Shown here: positions 25,002-32,815 of the stretch, piece by piece
Position numbering within the stretch: position 1 is the first letter of the stretch
Layout of the letters: each line of letters begins with the position of its first letter
Assembly: GCF_001544795.2 (NCBI RefSeq)
Contig: NZ_FCOI02000037.1
Coordinates: forward strand, 1 to 64,000
From: Caballeronia temeraria
GTDB taxonomy: Bacteria; Pseudomonadota; Gammaproteobacteria; Burkholderiales; Burkholderiaceae
Direction of reading: 5' to 3'
Length of the DNA stretch: 64,000 nt
Made by a program: the position numbers and the translations under genes
The notes under the pieces: generated by a model
Told to the model about the DNA's origin: nothing
Database searches by the model: none
The model's input: only the letters and a program-made list of their open reading frames with translations

Positions 25002-26411
25002 ATGACCACCCAAGTCCGCACCCGTTTCGCACCGAGCCCGACCGGCTTCATCCATCTCGGCAACATCCGCTCCGCGCTTTATCCGTGGGCGTTCGCGCGC
25101 AAGATGAAGGGCACTTTCGTGCTGCGCATCGAGGATACGGATCTCGAGCGTTCCACCGATGCATCGGTCGATGCGATCCTAGAAGGCATGGCGTGGCTCG
25201 GTCTCGATTTCGACGAAGGCCCGTTCTATCAGATGCAGCGCATGGACCGTTATCGCGAGGTCGTCGCGCAGATGATGGAGAAGGGCCTCGCGTACCACTG
25301 CTACATGTCGACGGAAGAGCTCGATGCGCTGCGCGAGCGCCAGCGCGCCGCGGGCGAAAAGCCGCGCTACGACGGCACGTGGCGCCCCGAGCCGGGCAAG
25401 GTGCTGCCGCCGGTGCCGGAAGGCGTGAAGCCGGTCGTGCGCTTTCGCAATCCGCTCACGGGCGCGGTCGCGTGGGACGACGCGGTGAAAGGGCACATCG
25501 AAATCTCGAACGAAGAGCTCGACGATCTCGTGATCGCACGTCCCGACGGCACGCCGACCTATAACTTCTGCGTGGTCGTCGACGATCTCGACATGAAGAT
25601 CACCCACGTCATTCGCGGCGACGACCACGTGAACAATACGCCGCGCCAGATCAACATCCTGCGCGCGCTCGGCGGCGAGGCGCCGGTGTACGCGCATTTG
25701 CCGACCGTGTTGAACGAGCAGGGCGAGAAGATGAGCAAGCGTCACGGCGCGATGAGCGTGACCGGTTATCGCGACAACGGCTATCTGCCGGAAGCCGTGG
25801 TGAACTATCTCGCGCGCCTCGGCTGGTCGCATGGCGATGCGGAGATTTTCTCGCGCGAGCAGTTCGTCGAATGGTTCGATCTCGAGCATCTCGGCAAGTC
25901 GCCCGCGCAGTACGACCACGACAAGCTCAACTGGCTCAACGCGCACTACATCAAGGAAGCGGACAACGCGCGTCTCGCGGAACTGACGAAGCCGTTCCTG
26001 CTCGCCGCCGGCATCGACGCGGCGACGGTCGAGCAGGGCGCGCCGCTCGATCAGGTGATCGGGCTGCTGAAGGACCGTGCATCGACGGTGAAGGAGATCG
26101 CCGACAACGCCGCGATGTTCTATCGCGAGCCCGCCATCGAGCCGGACGCCTTCGCGCAGCACGTCACGGAGGCGGTGCGTCCGGCGATCGCGGAACTACG
26201 CACGGCGCTCGCGGGCGTCGAGTGGACGAAGGAAGCGATCGCGGCGGCGCTCAAAGCGACGCTCACGGCGCACAAGCTCAAGATGCCGCAACTCGCGATG
26301 CCCGTTCGGCTCCTGGTGGCGGGCACGACGCACACGCCGTCGATCGATGCCGTCCTGATGCTTTTCGGCCGCGATGCCGTGTTGAAGCGTCTGGATAAAG
26401 CGGCGGCCTGA
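25002..26411 (+). CDS. gltX: Glutamyl-tRNA synthetase
   Basis: Class I aminoacyl-tRNA synthetase that charges tRNA-Glu. 469 residues. The HIGH-type signature is in SPTGFIHLGNIRSAL, and the KMSKR loop is at residues 243-247. The C-terminal helical anticodon-binding domain is complete. A TATAAT at 24932-24937 upstream is a likely -10. It is neatly adjacent to two tRNA-Glu genes downstream. Confidence 0.97.
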   Translation: MTTQVRTRFAPSPTGFIHLGNIRSALYPWAFARKMKGTFVLRIEDTDLERSTDASVDAILEGMAWLGLDFDEGPFYQMQRMDRYREVVAQMMEKGLAYHCYMSTEELDALRERQRAAGEKPRYDGTWRPEPGKVLPPVPEGVKPVVRFRNPLTGAVAWDDAVKGHIEISNEELDDLVIARPDGTPTYNFCVVVDDLDMKITHVIRGDDHVNNTPRQINILRALGGEAPVYAHLPTVLNEQGEKMSKRHGAMSVTGYRDNGYLPEAVVNYLARLGWSHGDAEIFSREQFVEWFDLEHLGKSPAQYDHDKLNWLNAHYIKEADNARLAELTKPFLLAAGIDAATVEQGAPLDQVIGLLKDRASTVKEIADNAAMFYREPAIEPDAFAQHVTEAVRPAIAELRTALAGVEWTKEAIAAALKATLTAHKLKMPQLAMPVRLLVAGTTHTPSIDAVLMLFGRDAVLKRLDKAAA

Positions 26412-26500
26412 ACGTGTCGCAATGGATGGCGGTGCGTCATCCATTGCGCGCATCGGCGTCAGACGAGACAAAAAAGTTTCACTTAACTCGTCAGAGGGTA

Positions 26501-26529
26501 TTTACAACTTCAAAAACGCCCTATACAAT
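26501..26529 (+). promoter_or_regulatory. Promoter of the tRNA cluster
   Basis: TTTACA (26501-26506), 17-bp spacer, TACAAT (26524-26529); the tRNA-Ala gene begins 19 bp later. Confidence 0.75.
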
Positions 26530-26547
26530 CTCGTTTCTGTTCTGCAA

Positions 26548-26623
<76 letters not shown>

Positions 26624-26680
26624 AGAGCAGATGAAGTAACGCGAAGGTTGTTCTCCGGAATCGGAAGTCGCAAAAAATAC

Positions 26681-26709
26681 TTCACAAGTAACACGAAGTT
26701 GTATAGAAT
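26681..26709 (+). promoter_or_regulatory. Second promoter, ahead of tRNA-Glu
   Basis: TTCACA (26681-26686), 17-bp spacer, TAGAAT (26704-26709). The 68 bp before tRNA-Glu would be a processed leader. Confidence 0.55.
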
Positions 26710-26777
26710 CTCGGTCTTCGCTGACCAGAAGCAAATAGATCAGCGAAACGAGAGTCAAGGCAGAATCACAAGTTTCT

Positions 26778-26853
26778 GTCCCCTTCGTCTAGAGGCCTAG
26801 GACATCACCCTTTCACGGTGAGTACAGGGGTTCGAATCCCCTAGGGGACGCCA
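26778..26853 (+). tRNA. tRNA-Glu (anticodon TTC), copy 1
   Basis: 76 nt including CCA. Acceptor GTCCCCT/AGGGGAC; anticodon loop CTTTCAC gives TTC. Identical in sequence to the copy at 27071. Confidence 0.97.
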
Positions 26854-26885
26854 GAACATCGGCGGCTGCTAGTAAAGCGCTGCAA

Positions 26886-26907
26886 GTTTGCAGATGACAC
26901 TGCAAAC
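26886..26907 (+). other. Spacer hairpin between tRNA-Glu and tRNA-Asp, copy 1
   Basis: GTTTGCAG (26886-26893), loop ATGACA, CTGCAAAC (26900-26907): a perfect 8-bp stem in the spacer of the tRNA precursor, with no T-run. It may guide processing. Confidence 0.7.
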
Positions 26908-26921
26908 GGATGAAAAGAAGT

Positions 26922-26998
26922 GGAGCGGTAGTTCAGTTGGTTAGAATACCGGCCTGTCACGCCGGGGGTCGCGGGTTCGAGCCCCGTCCGCTCCGCCA
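26922..26998 (+). tRNA. tRNA-Asp (anticodon GTC), copy 1
   Basis: 77 nt including CCA. Acceptor GGAGCGG/CCGCTCC; anticodon loop CTGTCAC gives GTC. Differs from copy 2 by one T-loop base. Confidence 0.97.
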
Positions 26999-27019
26999 AC
27001 ACTTGCGAGCAGGAACACT

Positions 27020-27045
27020 CCGGCTAAAGAGAGCCGGTTTTTTTT
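27020..27045 (+). terminator. Intrinsic terminator after the first Glu-Asp unit
   Basis: CCGGCT (27020-27025), AAAGAG loop, AGCCGG (27032-27037), then eight T. It separates the two tRNA units, so the downstream copy depends on read-through or an unseen promoter. Confidence 0.85.
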
Positions 27046-27070
27046 CGCCGCAGGCTGTGTAGAAGTTGAA

Positions 27071-27146
27071 GTCCCCTTCGTCTAGAGGCCTAGGACATCA
27101 CCCTTTCACGGTGAGTACAGGGGTTCGAATCCCCTAGGGGACGCCA
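27071..27146 (+). tRNA. tRNA-Glu (anticodon TTC), copy 2
   Basis: 76 nt including CCA, identical to copy 1 at 26778. Confidence 0.97.
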
Positions 27147-27178
27147 GAACATCGGCGGCTGCTAGTGAAGCGCTGCAA

Positions 27179-27200
27179 GTTCGCAGATGACACTGCGAAC
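27179..27200 (+). other. Spacer hairpin between tRNA-Glu and tRNA-Asp, copy 2
   Basis: GTTCGCAG (27179-27186), loop ATGACA, CTGCGAAC (27193-27200). Compared with copy 1, a T-A pair has become C-G through two matching changes, so pairing is kept. Confidence 0.7.
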
Positions 27201-27214
27201 GGATGAAAAGAAGT

Positions 27215-27291
27215 GGAGCGGTAGTTCAGTTGGTTAGAATACCGGCCTGTCACGCCGGGGGTCGCGGGTTCGAGTCCCGTCCGCTCCGCCA
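27215..27291 (+). tRNA. tRNA-Asp (anticodon GTC), copy 2
   Basis: 77 nt including CCA; one T-loop base differs from copy 1 (TTCGAGT instead of TTCGAGC). Confidence 0.97.
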
Positions 27292-27306
27292 AATCGTTGT
27301 ACGAAA

Positions 27307-27333
27307 ATCCAGCCTTCGGGCTGGATTTTTTTT
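27307..27333 (+). terminator. Intrinsic terminator of the tRNA cluster
   Basis: ATCCAGCC (27307-27314), TTCG loop, GGCTGGAT (27319-27326), then T-run. Confidence 0.92.
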
Positions 27334-27456
27334 GCCCGTTCGCGGCAGGCGATTCCCTTTCGTACACTCGGGCTCCGCATTCGACGGTGATAATGGCCAT
27401 TGCCAGCCCGCGCGCACTGTCTTAGTGTTTAGGCACTTGTTTCTCGTGCCCGTGCG

Positions 27457-27921
27457 ATGCTCGACCCGACCGAAGATCTCTCGCTCTATCAATTGCGCCA
27501 GGCGAACATGGCGGACTTCGCCTTCGCGGAAACGCTCACGCACGACAACATGGTCGGCTACTACCGGCGTCACAATCTCGTGTGGCGCGGCGATCTTTTC
27601 CTCTCCAGCTGGCGCGAGTCAGAAAATTTCATTCTTCAGGCGGACGGAATTCCGATCGGCGTCATGCGCGTCACCGAGGAAGACAACTCCCTGCATATCC
27701 GCGACGTGCAAATCGCGAAGGGTTATCGCGGGCGCGGCGCCGGGACGTTCTTGTTGAATACGGCGCATCGCTGGGCGAGGGCCCGCGGGCTGGCCGAATG
27801 TCAGCTGCGCGTGTTCGTCGATAACCCGGCGGCGCGTCTCTATATCCGCCTCGGGTACCGGCCGGCCGGTCCGCGTCTCGCGCAACTCGGTGCGATTCGT
27901 CACATGGTGCGGCGGGTCTAA
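27457..27921 (+). CDS. GNAT-family N-acetyltransferase
   Basis: 154 residues with the GNAT fold. The acetyl-CoA pyrophosphate loop is RGRGAG at 91-96, after the strand HIRDVQIAKGY, and the C-terminal motif B is NPAARLYIRLGYRPAG. The substrate cannot be deduced. It stands alone after the tRNA terminator and converges with the AraC-type gene, 12 bp between the stops. Confidence 0.85.
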   Translation: MLDPTEDLSLYQLRQANMADFAFAETLTHDNMVGYYRRHNLVWRGDLFLSSWRESENFILQADGIPIGVMRVTEEDNSLHIRDVQIAKGYRGRGAGTFLLNTAHRWARARGLAECQLRVFVDNPAARLYIRLGYRPAGPRLAQLGAIRHMVRRV

Positions 27922-27933
27922 GGGAAACGCGTC

Positions 27934-28776
27934 CTACGCACCTTCGACGTCGCGCGTGTCGCGCTCATCGCGGCTATCGCGGGCGAAAAATGCGCGCGGA
28001 CTCTCGCCGAATGCACGCCGAAACATCGCCGAGAATGCGCTCTGGCTTTGATAGCCCAGTTCACGCGCGACTTGCGCGAGCGGACGGCCCTGACTCAGCA
28101 AGGGAATGGCGCGCGCGAGAACAGCCTGCTGGCGCCACTGAGAAAAACTCACGCCGAGTTCGCGCCTGAAAAGCCGCGCGATCGTGCGCGAACTCGCGCC
28201 CGCTTCCGACGACCAGCGCTCCAGATCCGAATGCGACGGATCGGCCAGCACGGCGTTGCACAACGCTCGCAGGCGCTTCTCATTGGGCATCGGCACGGAA
28301 AGCGGCAGCGGTTGCGAACGGATGATTTCATCGAGCGCGAGCGTGCCGAGCAGCCGTTCGCGCTGACGGGAGATCGGCTCCTCATCGAGCGCGGCGATGA
28401 CTTCGCGCAACAGCGGCGACACCTCCACGACACGGCACGCGCCGAGACCCGCCGGCACGACGCTCGCATCGACATAAAGCGTGCGCAGATAGGCGTCCTC
28501 GACGATCACGACCTCGTGCGTGACATTGGGGGGCACCCAGATCGCGCGCGAGGGCGGCACCATCCAGGTCGAATCGGCGGTTGCGACGCGCAGCACGCCG
28601 CGCGACGTGTAGGCGACCTGCGCCCACGGATGCGTGTGCAGCGCGATGCGTACGCCGTAGGGCACGGGCCGCGAGCGCACGCGAATGGGATGATCGAGCG
28701 TCGGCGAATGCTCGACGGGAATGTCGAGATGCTCGACTTCCTCGCTCGACGATCTCGATTCGACAAACGTGGCCAT
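27934..28776 (-). CDS. AraC-family transcriptional regulator with cupin sensor domain
   Basis: About 280 residues. The N-terminal cupin (HTHPWAQVAYTSRGVLRV, then WVPPNVTHEV) is of the type that binds small ligands. The C-terminal double helix-turn-helix has SEAGASSRTIARLFRRELG and LGYQSQSAFSAMFRRAFG, typical of AraC. The start at 28776 is uncertain; an ATG at 28818 is in frame, and neither has a clear ribosome-binding site. The divergent neighbour is a GGCT-like gene, but the regulatory target is unknown. Confidence 0.88.
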   Translation of the reverse strand: MATFVESRSSSEEVEHLDIPVEHSPTLDHPIRVRSRPVPYGVRIALHTHPWAQVAYTSRGVLRVATADSTWMVPPSRAIWVPPNVTHEVVIVEDAYLRTLYVDASVVPAGLGACRVVEVSPLLREVIAALDEEPISRQRERLLGTLALDEIIRSQPLPLSVPMPNEKRLRALCNAVLADPSHSDLERWSSEAGASSRTIARLFRRELGVSFSQWRQQAVLARAIPLLSQGRPLAQVARELGYQSQSAFSAMFRRAFGESPRAFFARDSRDERDTRDVEGA

Positions 28777-28929
28777 GTGCGTTCGGGTTGAGGTGTGTTC
28801 GGGGCGTTCGCGTCTCATCGACCGCCACGCGCCGATGGTAGCCGAAAGCGCTCGCCCGGGCGCGCGACGAATTTTGCGCGGCGCATAATCCTCGCTGATT
28901 ATCTCTGCGACAACAGGAGCATTTCGTCG

Positions 28930-29346
28930 ATGCAATACGTTTTTGTCTACGGCACGCTGCGCGCGGGCGAGGCCAACGATATCAACCGCGCCGCAGGGCG
29001 GCACGGCATCGCGACGCCCGAATGGATCGGCGTTGCGCACGTTCAGGGGCGGCTATTCGATTTCGGCGCGTACCCGGGACTGGTGATCGATGAAAACGGT
29101 GCGCCGATTCTCGGCGATGTCTACCGGATCGACGACGCGCTCGTGCCGGTCCTCGATGAAATCGAAGACGTGTACCCGGGCGTGGAGGGCTTGTTCCGCT
29201 CGCATCGCCTGCATGTGGAGGTGGACGTCGAGGGGAGAAGAGACCGGATCGATTGCCTGATCTATCCCGTCGCGGCTGCCGCCGTAGCGGGACTGCCGCG
29301 CATCGAGGGCGGCGACTGGGTGGCGCATCGCGCGGCGCGCGCCTGA
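28930..29346 (+). CDS. Gamma-glutamylcyclotransferase-like protein (YtfP/AIG2 family)
   Basis: 138 residues starting MQYVFVYGTLRAGE, where YGTLR is the substrate-binding loop of the GGCT fold. The central LFDFGAYPGLV and GDVYRI segments and an acidic stretch (VLDEIEDVYPG) with the probable catalytic Glu are present. These small enzymes act on gamma-glutamyl compounds, though many bacterial members lack a defined substrate. The start is chosen at the family N-terminus. Confidence 0.87.
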   Translation: MQYVFVYGTLRAGEANDINRAAGRHGIATPEWIGVAHVQGRLFDFGAYPGLVIDENGAPILGDVYRIDDALVPVLDEIEDVYPGVEGLFRSHRLHVEVDVEGRRDRIDCLIYPVAAAAVAGLPRIEGGDWVAHRAARA

Positions 29347-29361
29347 GTGCTCCGGATGTCG

Positions 29362-29399
29362 GCGCCGCCGTGGGCCGATCGGTCGACCCACGGCGGCGC
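29362..29399. terminator. GC-rich hairpin between convergent genes
   Basis: A 13-bp stem GCGCCGCCGTGGG / CCCACGGCGGCGC with a 12-nt loop and no T-run; possibly a transcription barrier between the GGCT gene and the small exported protein. Confidence 0.4.
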
Positions 29400-29431
29400 G
29401 AATGGCCCCGTGCCTTGTAGCGAGACCGGCG

Positions 29432-29674
29432 TTATTGGGTGGCGCTGTCCGCCGGCTTGCTGTGCGATTTCTTGTGATGCATCGACTTGTGCGAAGGCGT
29501 CTGCTCCGTCATGCGTTGCGTTTCCTGACGCGACTGCAGCGCCTGCGCGCGCGACTCGACGTCAGCGATCTTGGCGGGATCGGTGCTCATGGTCACGCCT
29601 TGATCGCTCTGGGCATAGACGGCCGATGCGACCGCGCTGAGGGACAACAGAACAGCCAGGGACACTTTCTTCAT
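29432..29674 (-). CDS. Small exported His/Lys-rich protein, unknown function
   Basis: 80 residues. A clean signal peptide (MKKVSLAVLLSLSAVASAVYA, cleavage before QSDQG) leaves a mature peptide of about 59 residues. It is hydrophilic, Gln/Ser-rich, and has the cluster KSMHHKKSHSK near the C-terminus that could bind metal. A GGAGGTAAC ribosome-binding site precedes the ATG. I recognise no family. Confidence 0.7.
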   Translation of the reverse strand: MKKVSLAVLLSLSAVASAVYAQSDQGVTMSTDPAKIADVESRAQALQSRQETQRMTEQTPSHKSMHHKKSHSKPADSATQ

Positions 29675-29936
29675 TGTTACCTCCTAGTAGCAGTTGGACC
29701 TGGGAATCGTCTGTCCGATCCGTTGAACGACAATGTGTCTGAGCAAAAATCGCTCCCGCTTTGCAGGCTGTCAGCCGCGAACCTCGCACGCCTGACGATC
29801 AGACAAACTGAATCATAAGCCCGGAATCGGGCATTGGTGTGTCGTGTGTCCGCCCGGGCGTCTACGCGCGACGCAGCGTGATCGTCGAATTACTTTCGAG
29901 TGCTTATCATCGCGGCATGATGCGGCGCGGCCCCGG

Positions 29937-30686
29937 CTAGTAGAGATTCAGCCAGCGATACACTCGGAAGCGCGCGAGTCCGACGAGCTCGTGCATCGCC
30001 AGTTCGCTGTTCATGAAGCCGCGGATGCGCGGAACCAACGTCGCCCGATTGGGCCGCACGTCGGACACATAGGGTACCGGCGCATAGCCGAACGCCTCGA
30101 AGGCGAGCATCGCGCGCCGCATGTGATAGGCGGATGTGACGACGATCAAACGGCTGTCATGTGCGGGGCCCAGAATACCGGCCACGTTGCGCGCGTTCTG
30201 ATACGTGTTGAGGCTCTGGTTCTCGCGCACGAGATCGCCCGAGGCGACGCCCTGTGCGAGCACGTAAGGCGCGTAATTATCGGCTTCGGCCTGCCCGTGA
30301 TGCTCCGGATCGCCGCCGCTCAGAACCACCTTGCAGGACGCGCTGGTTTCGCGGCATTCGCGATACAGCATCCCGGCGGCGTCGATACGCCGCATCGCAC
30401 CGTACTTCGGAACGAGTCCCGAATCGGTAGGCTGAGTGCCGCCGCCCATCAGCACGATCGTCGTTTGCGGCGCGAACGAAGGCACATCCGTGTGACGGTA
30501 GCCGTGCTGGGCGAGATCGAGCAGCGGCGTGGCGAACCATCCCGCGCCGATCGCCCACGCGAGCGCCGCGACGAGGATCGCGATTTCGGTGCGGCGGCGT
30601 CGCCACAGCGCAAATAATGCGAAAAAAAGCAGCAATAAAGTGAATAGAACCAATTTGATTGGGGTAACGTATTGGTTTAAGGGCAA
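29937..30686 (-). CDS. YdcF/DUF218-family membrane-anchored protein (SanA-like)
   Basis: 249 residues with two N-terminal transmembrane helices (about 8-28 and 35-55), then the DUF218 domain: IVLMGGGTQPTDSG, KVVLSGGDPEHHGQAEAD, the conserved ENQSLNTYQNA, and VVTSAYHMRRAMLAF. Members (YdcF, SanA, ElyC) are linked to envelope or peptidoglycan precursor functions, with the soluble domain outside the membrane. The precise role here is unknown. Confidence 0.88.
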   Translation of the reverse strand: MPLNQYVTPIKLVLFTLLLLFFALFALWRRRRTEIAILVAALAWAIGAGWFATPLLDLAQHGYRHTDVPSFAPQTTIVLMGGGTQPTDSGLVPKYGAMRRIDAAGMLYRECRETSASCKVVLSGGDPEHHGQAEADNYAPYVLAQGVASGDLVRENQSLNTYQNARNVAGILGPAHDSRLIVVTSAYHMRRAMLAFEAFGYAPVPYVSDVRPNRATLVPRIRGFMNSELAMHELVGLARFRVYRWLNLY

Positions 30687-30926
30687 ATCGTTCCGTCATC
30701 GCGGGCTTTGGAACGCATCGGCGGAGGTCGCAGTAAAGCGCGTGATTAGCGCGCTCTCAACGGGGGCTTGTAATAGAAAGCAGCACCTAACGCAAGCGGC
30801 GGCCAAACATTCGGCAGCGAGTCGTTCATCGCAGACGAAATTCGGCGCGCCGCGTTTAGTCGACGTCGCGGACAGTCTTGCGACCGTCACGAGCGTCGTC
30901 ACGGCTGCACAGGAAGAAAGAACGAG

Positions 30927-31238
30927 ATGACCACGTATTCCAACGAAGTTGTACTCGAAGCACTTCGCCGAGCGCAGTATCGTCAGGTTCCTTGGGCGAA
31001 ACGCCCCAATGTTTTCGCTCTCCTGCGCGCGCTCGGCTTGCTCGAGCTCACGCGGCAACGCACCGTGGCGCCCGCGCCCGGATTTCACGCGCCGGTCGAC
31101 ATCGCGGTCGTCACCGAGCGTGGCAAGCACGAATTCACGCGGCTCTCGCGCGACGAACGCGGAAGTGACTGGGACTTGCGCCGCACGGAACCTTATACGT
31201 TCGGTGGTCAGGAAGCGGTCCTGGAGGCGCGAGTCTAG
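30927..31238 (+). CDS. Small basic protein, unknown function
   Basis: 103 residues, no signal peptide or membrane segment. The N-terminal half (MTTYSNEVVLEALRRAQYR, then FALLRALGLLELTRQR) looks helical and could form a winged-helix-like unit; the C-terminal half is charged. The ATG has a weak GAAAGAACGAG leader. Isolated between YdcF and a minus-strand small gene, in a low-density patch. No family recognised; real but moderate support. Confidence 0.5.
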   Translation: MTTYSNEVVLEALRRAQYRQVPWAKRPNVFALLRALGLLELTRQRTVAPAPGFHAPVDIAVVTERGKHEFTRLSRDERGSDWDLRRTEPYTFGGQEAVLEARV

Positions 31239-31352
31239 CACTGCCGAAAGCGCCGGCAGCCGCCGACAGTCGACTTGTGGGTCGAGGGGGTGTTGTCGTC
31301 GGACGAAAGCGGCGGCAGTCTGCCATCCGCCAAATCCGATAGCCCAAAAAAG

Positions 31353-31378
31353 TGCCCGTATCGCGAACGACACGGGCA
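31353..31378 (-). terminator. Intrinsic terminator (minus strand)
   Basis: TGCCCGT (31353-31359) pairs with ACGGGCA (31372-31378) and on the minus strand is followed by six T. It fits termination of the small exported-protein gene at 31481-31738, about 100 bp past its stop. Confidence 0.7.
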
Positions 31379-31480
31379 TACCGGATCTCACTGTTGCCAT
31401 GCTGTGCTCATGGCATGGGGTGTGACTGACGCGCGCCGCAGTGGTTCCGTGAAGCGCGCGACTTCGTGCAAAGTCCAGAC

Positions 31481-31738
31481 TCAATGATGCTGTGAACGCG
31501 AATCGCGCTCGGAATCCGGGCGTGCGCGCACGTTGCTGGCGATATCGCCGCGGAGGTCGCCACGGGGCGCGGGCGGCGTCGCATCGTGATTGCGGCCTGC
31601 GTTCTGCGACGCGGCGATCGACGCCTTCGTGCCCACATGAAAATCGGATGCCGGCGGAGGAGGCTGGGCCTGGCTCATCGCCGTGGTGCTCGCCAGCGCG
31701 ACGAACGCGCCATTCACGAGCAAAGTCGATGCCTTCAT
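31481..31738 (-). CDS. Small exported hydrophilic protein, unknown function
   Basis: 85 residues. The N-terminus (MKASTLLVNGAFVALASTTAMSQA) looks like a signal peptide, followed by a Pro-rich segment, Asn/Arg/Asp-rich sequence and the C-terminal SQHH. No domain recognised. It is followed on its strand by a terminator, which supports a real transcript. Confidence 0.5.
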   Translation of the reverse strand: MKASTLLVNGAFVALASTTAMSQAQPPPPASDFHVGTKASIAASQNAGRNHDATPPAPRGDLRGDIASNVRARPDSERDSRSQHH

Positions 31739-31962
31739 GGTGAAATCCTCGAAGCCTTCGTGGGGCTTGTTCGATCATTCACCACGCTATGCCGCGAATC
31801 ACTGTGGCGCTGTAAGGAATCGTAAAGAGTTGTTTCGTCGCAGGCGCGATTCAGCGCGACCATGCCACTGGGCACGCGCGAAGTCACCCGCAAGTGCGAC
31901 GAATTCAGAAGGGATCAGCGTTCGCGCGGGCCGCAGCCTGCGCGAGGACGGAAAGTCTGAAT

Positions 31963-31984
31963 GAAGCCGGCCAGAACCGGCTTC
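31963..31984 (-). terminator. Candidate terminator after the DUF4096 gene
   Basis: GAAGCCGG (31963-31970) / CCGGCTTC (31977-31984) with a 6-nt loop, 18 bp past the stop; only a weak T-rich tail on the minus strand. Confidence 0.5.
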
Positions 31985-32002
31985 GGTCGAAGCAGATTGA
32001 TC

Positions 32003-32404
32003 TCAAGCCATCTTGGCCGGCGCGCGCCACGATTCCGGGTTCGTCCAGAACGCGCCGCGCAGGCGATCGCGGCTCGGCGGCGCGGGCGGCTTCGCCGCGC
32101 TCGAACCGATGCGTCCGCGCAGCGACACTTCGCGGCCATTGCCGGAAAGGCGCTTCACGATCTCGGCCAGCGTGCCGTCGGCTTGCCATTCATCGAAGCG
32201 GCGGCGGCAGGTCGGCGGGGACGGATAGCGTCCGGGCAGCTTCGACCAGCCTTCGCCCGTCGACAGCACCCACAGCACCGCGTTGACCACGGCCCGCGCT
32301 TCGACGCGCGGACGTCCGCGCCGTTCGCTACGCGCCGGCTCGGAACAGAACAACGCCTCAACCAGCGCCCACTCGTTATCTCTCAAATCGTCGAACAGCA
32401 CCAT
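32003..32404 (-). CDS. Stand-alone DUF4096 protein (IS5-type transposase N-terminal domain only)
   Basis: 133 residues. The first 95 or so match the N-terminal domain of IS5-family transposases: DLRDNEWALVEALF, RGRPRVEARAVVNAVLWVLSTGEGWSKLPGRYPS-type block, and CRRRFDEWQADGTL. The DDE catalytic domain is absent and is replaced by a basic, Pro/Ala-rich tail. No inverted terminal repeats or second transposase frame were found around it. A GAGGTGAG ribosome-binding site precedes the ATG. It may be a domesticated DNA-binding protein rather than a fresh IS remnant. A second, different one lies at 59765. Confidence 0.75.
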   Translation of the reverse strand: MVLFDDLRDNEWALVEALFCSEPARSERRGRPRVEARAVVNAVLWVLSTGEGWSKLPGRYPSPPTCRRRFDEWQADGTLAEIVKRLSGNGREVSLRGRIGSSAAKPPAPPSRDRLRGAFWTNPESWRAPAKMA

Positions 32405-32815
32405 ATCTCACCTCAGCGAAGCTAACCCCGGTGCGCTGCCCCGCGCCGCGCACTCTGGTCGGAATCCGATGAACGAATACCTGGGAAGGCCGGAGCGATT
32501 GCGGCGGACGATGTTCGATGTAACCGCGATGGCTCCAACCTCTGTGCGCAATGAAATGCGAGAACCGTGCCATGCATGTCGCGAAATCCGGGAAACCCGC
32601 ATGGCAGTAGGCTGACGCGATGCCAGCATGGCCCGTATCAGACCCGAAACACACTGATTAAGAAATCGGGACAATCACCAATCAAGTGCAGCAGGCCCAT
32701 CCAGCGTGCGTTACGACGGTTTGCTGCACCGCAGCGAAACGCACGTTCGCGCGTGAAATCACACCAATGCTCGTTATAATCACGAATGAAACTGGCATAT
32801 TGATGAGTATCGGGA
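32405..32815. other. 411-bp gap between DUF4096 and LysR genes
   Basis: No credible gene. Somewhat less GC-rich than the surroundings. It holds an imperfect hairpin around 32719-32740 (GTTTGCTGC / GCAGCGAAAC) and a TATAAT at 32775-32780 that could be the -10 of the lysR gene, with a poor -35. Confidence 0.45.

Larger units (their letters stand above)
26778..26999 (+). repeat. Tandem Glu-Asp tRNA unit, copy 1
   Basis: 222-bp unit (tRNA-Glu, spacer, tRNA-Asp) repeated at 27071-27292 with an offset of 293 bp. By eye the copies differ at four positions: three in the spacer and one in the tRNA-Asp T-loop. Confidence 0.93.
27071..27292 (+). repeat. Tandem Glu-Asp tRNA unit, copy 2
   Basis: Second copy of the 222-bp unit that starts at 26778. 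Confidence 0.93.

Noticed and set aside
30529..30930. 133-codon plus-strand frame over the YdcF N-terminus
   Set aside because: Antisense to YdcF transmembrane segments, with basic low-complexity sequence.
32376..32654. 92-codon minus-strand frame upstream of the DUF4096 gene
   Set aside because: Cys/His-rich but without a ribosome-binding site, and it overlaps the DUF4096 start; treated as noise.
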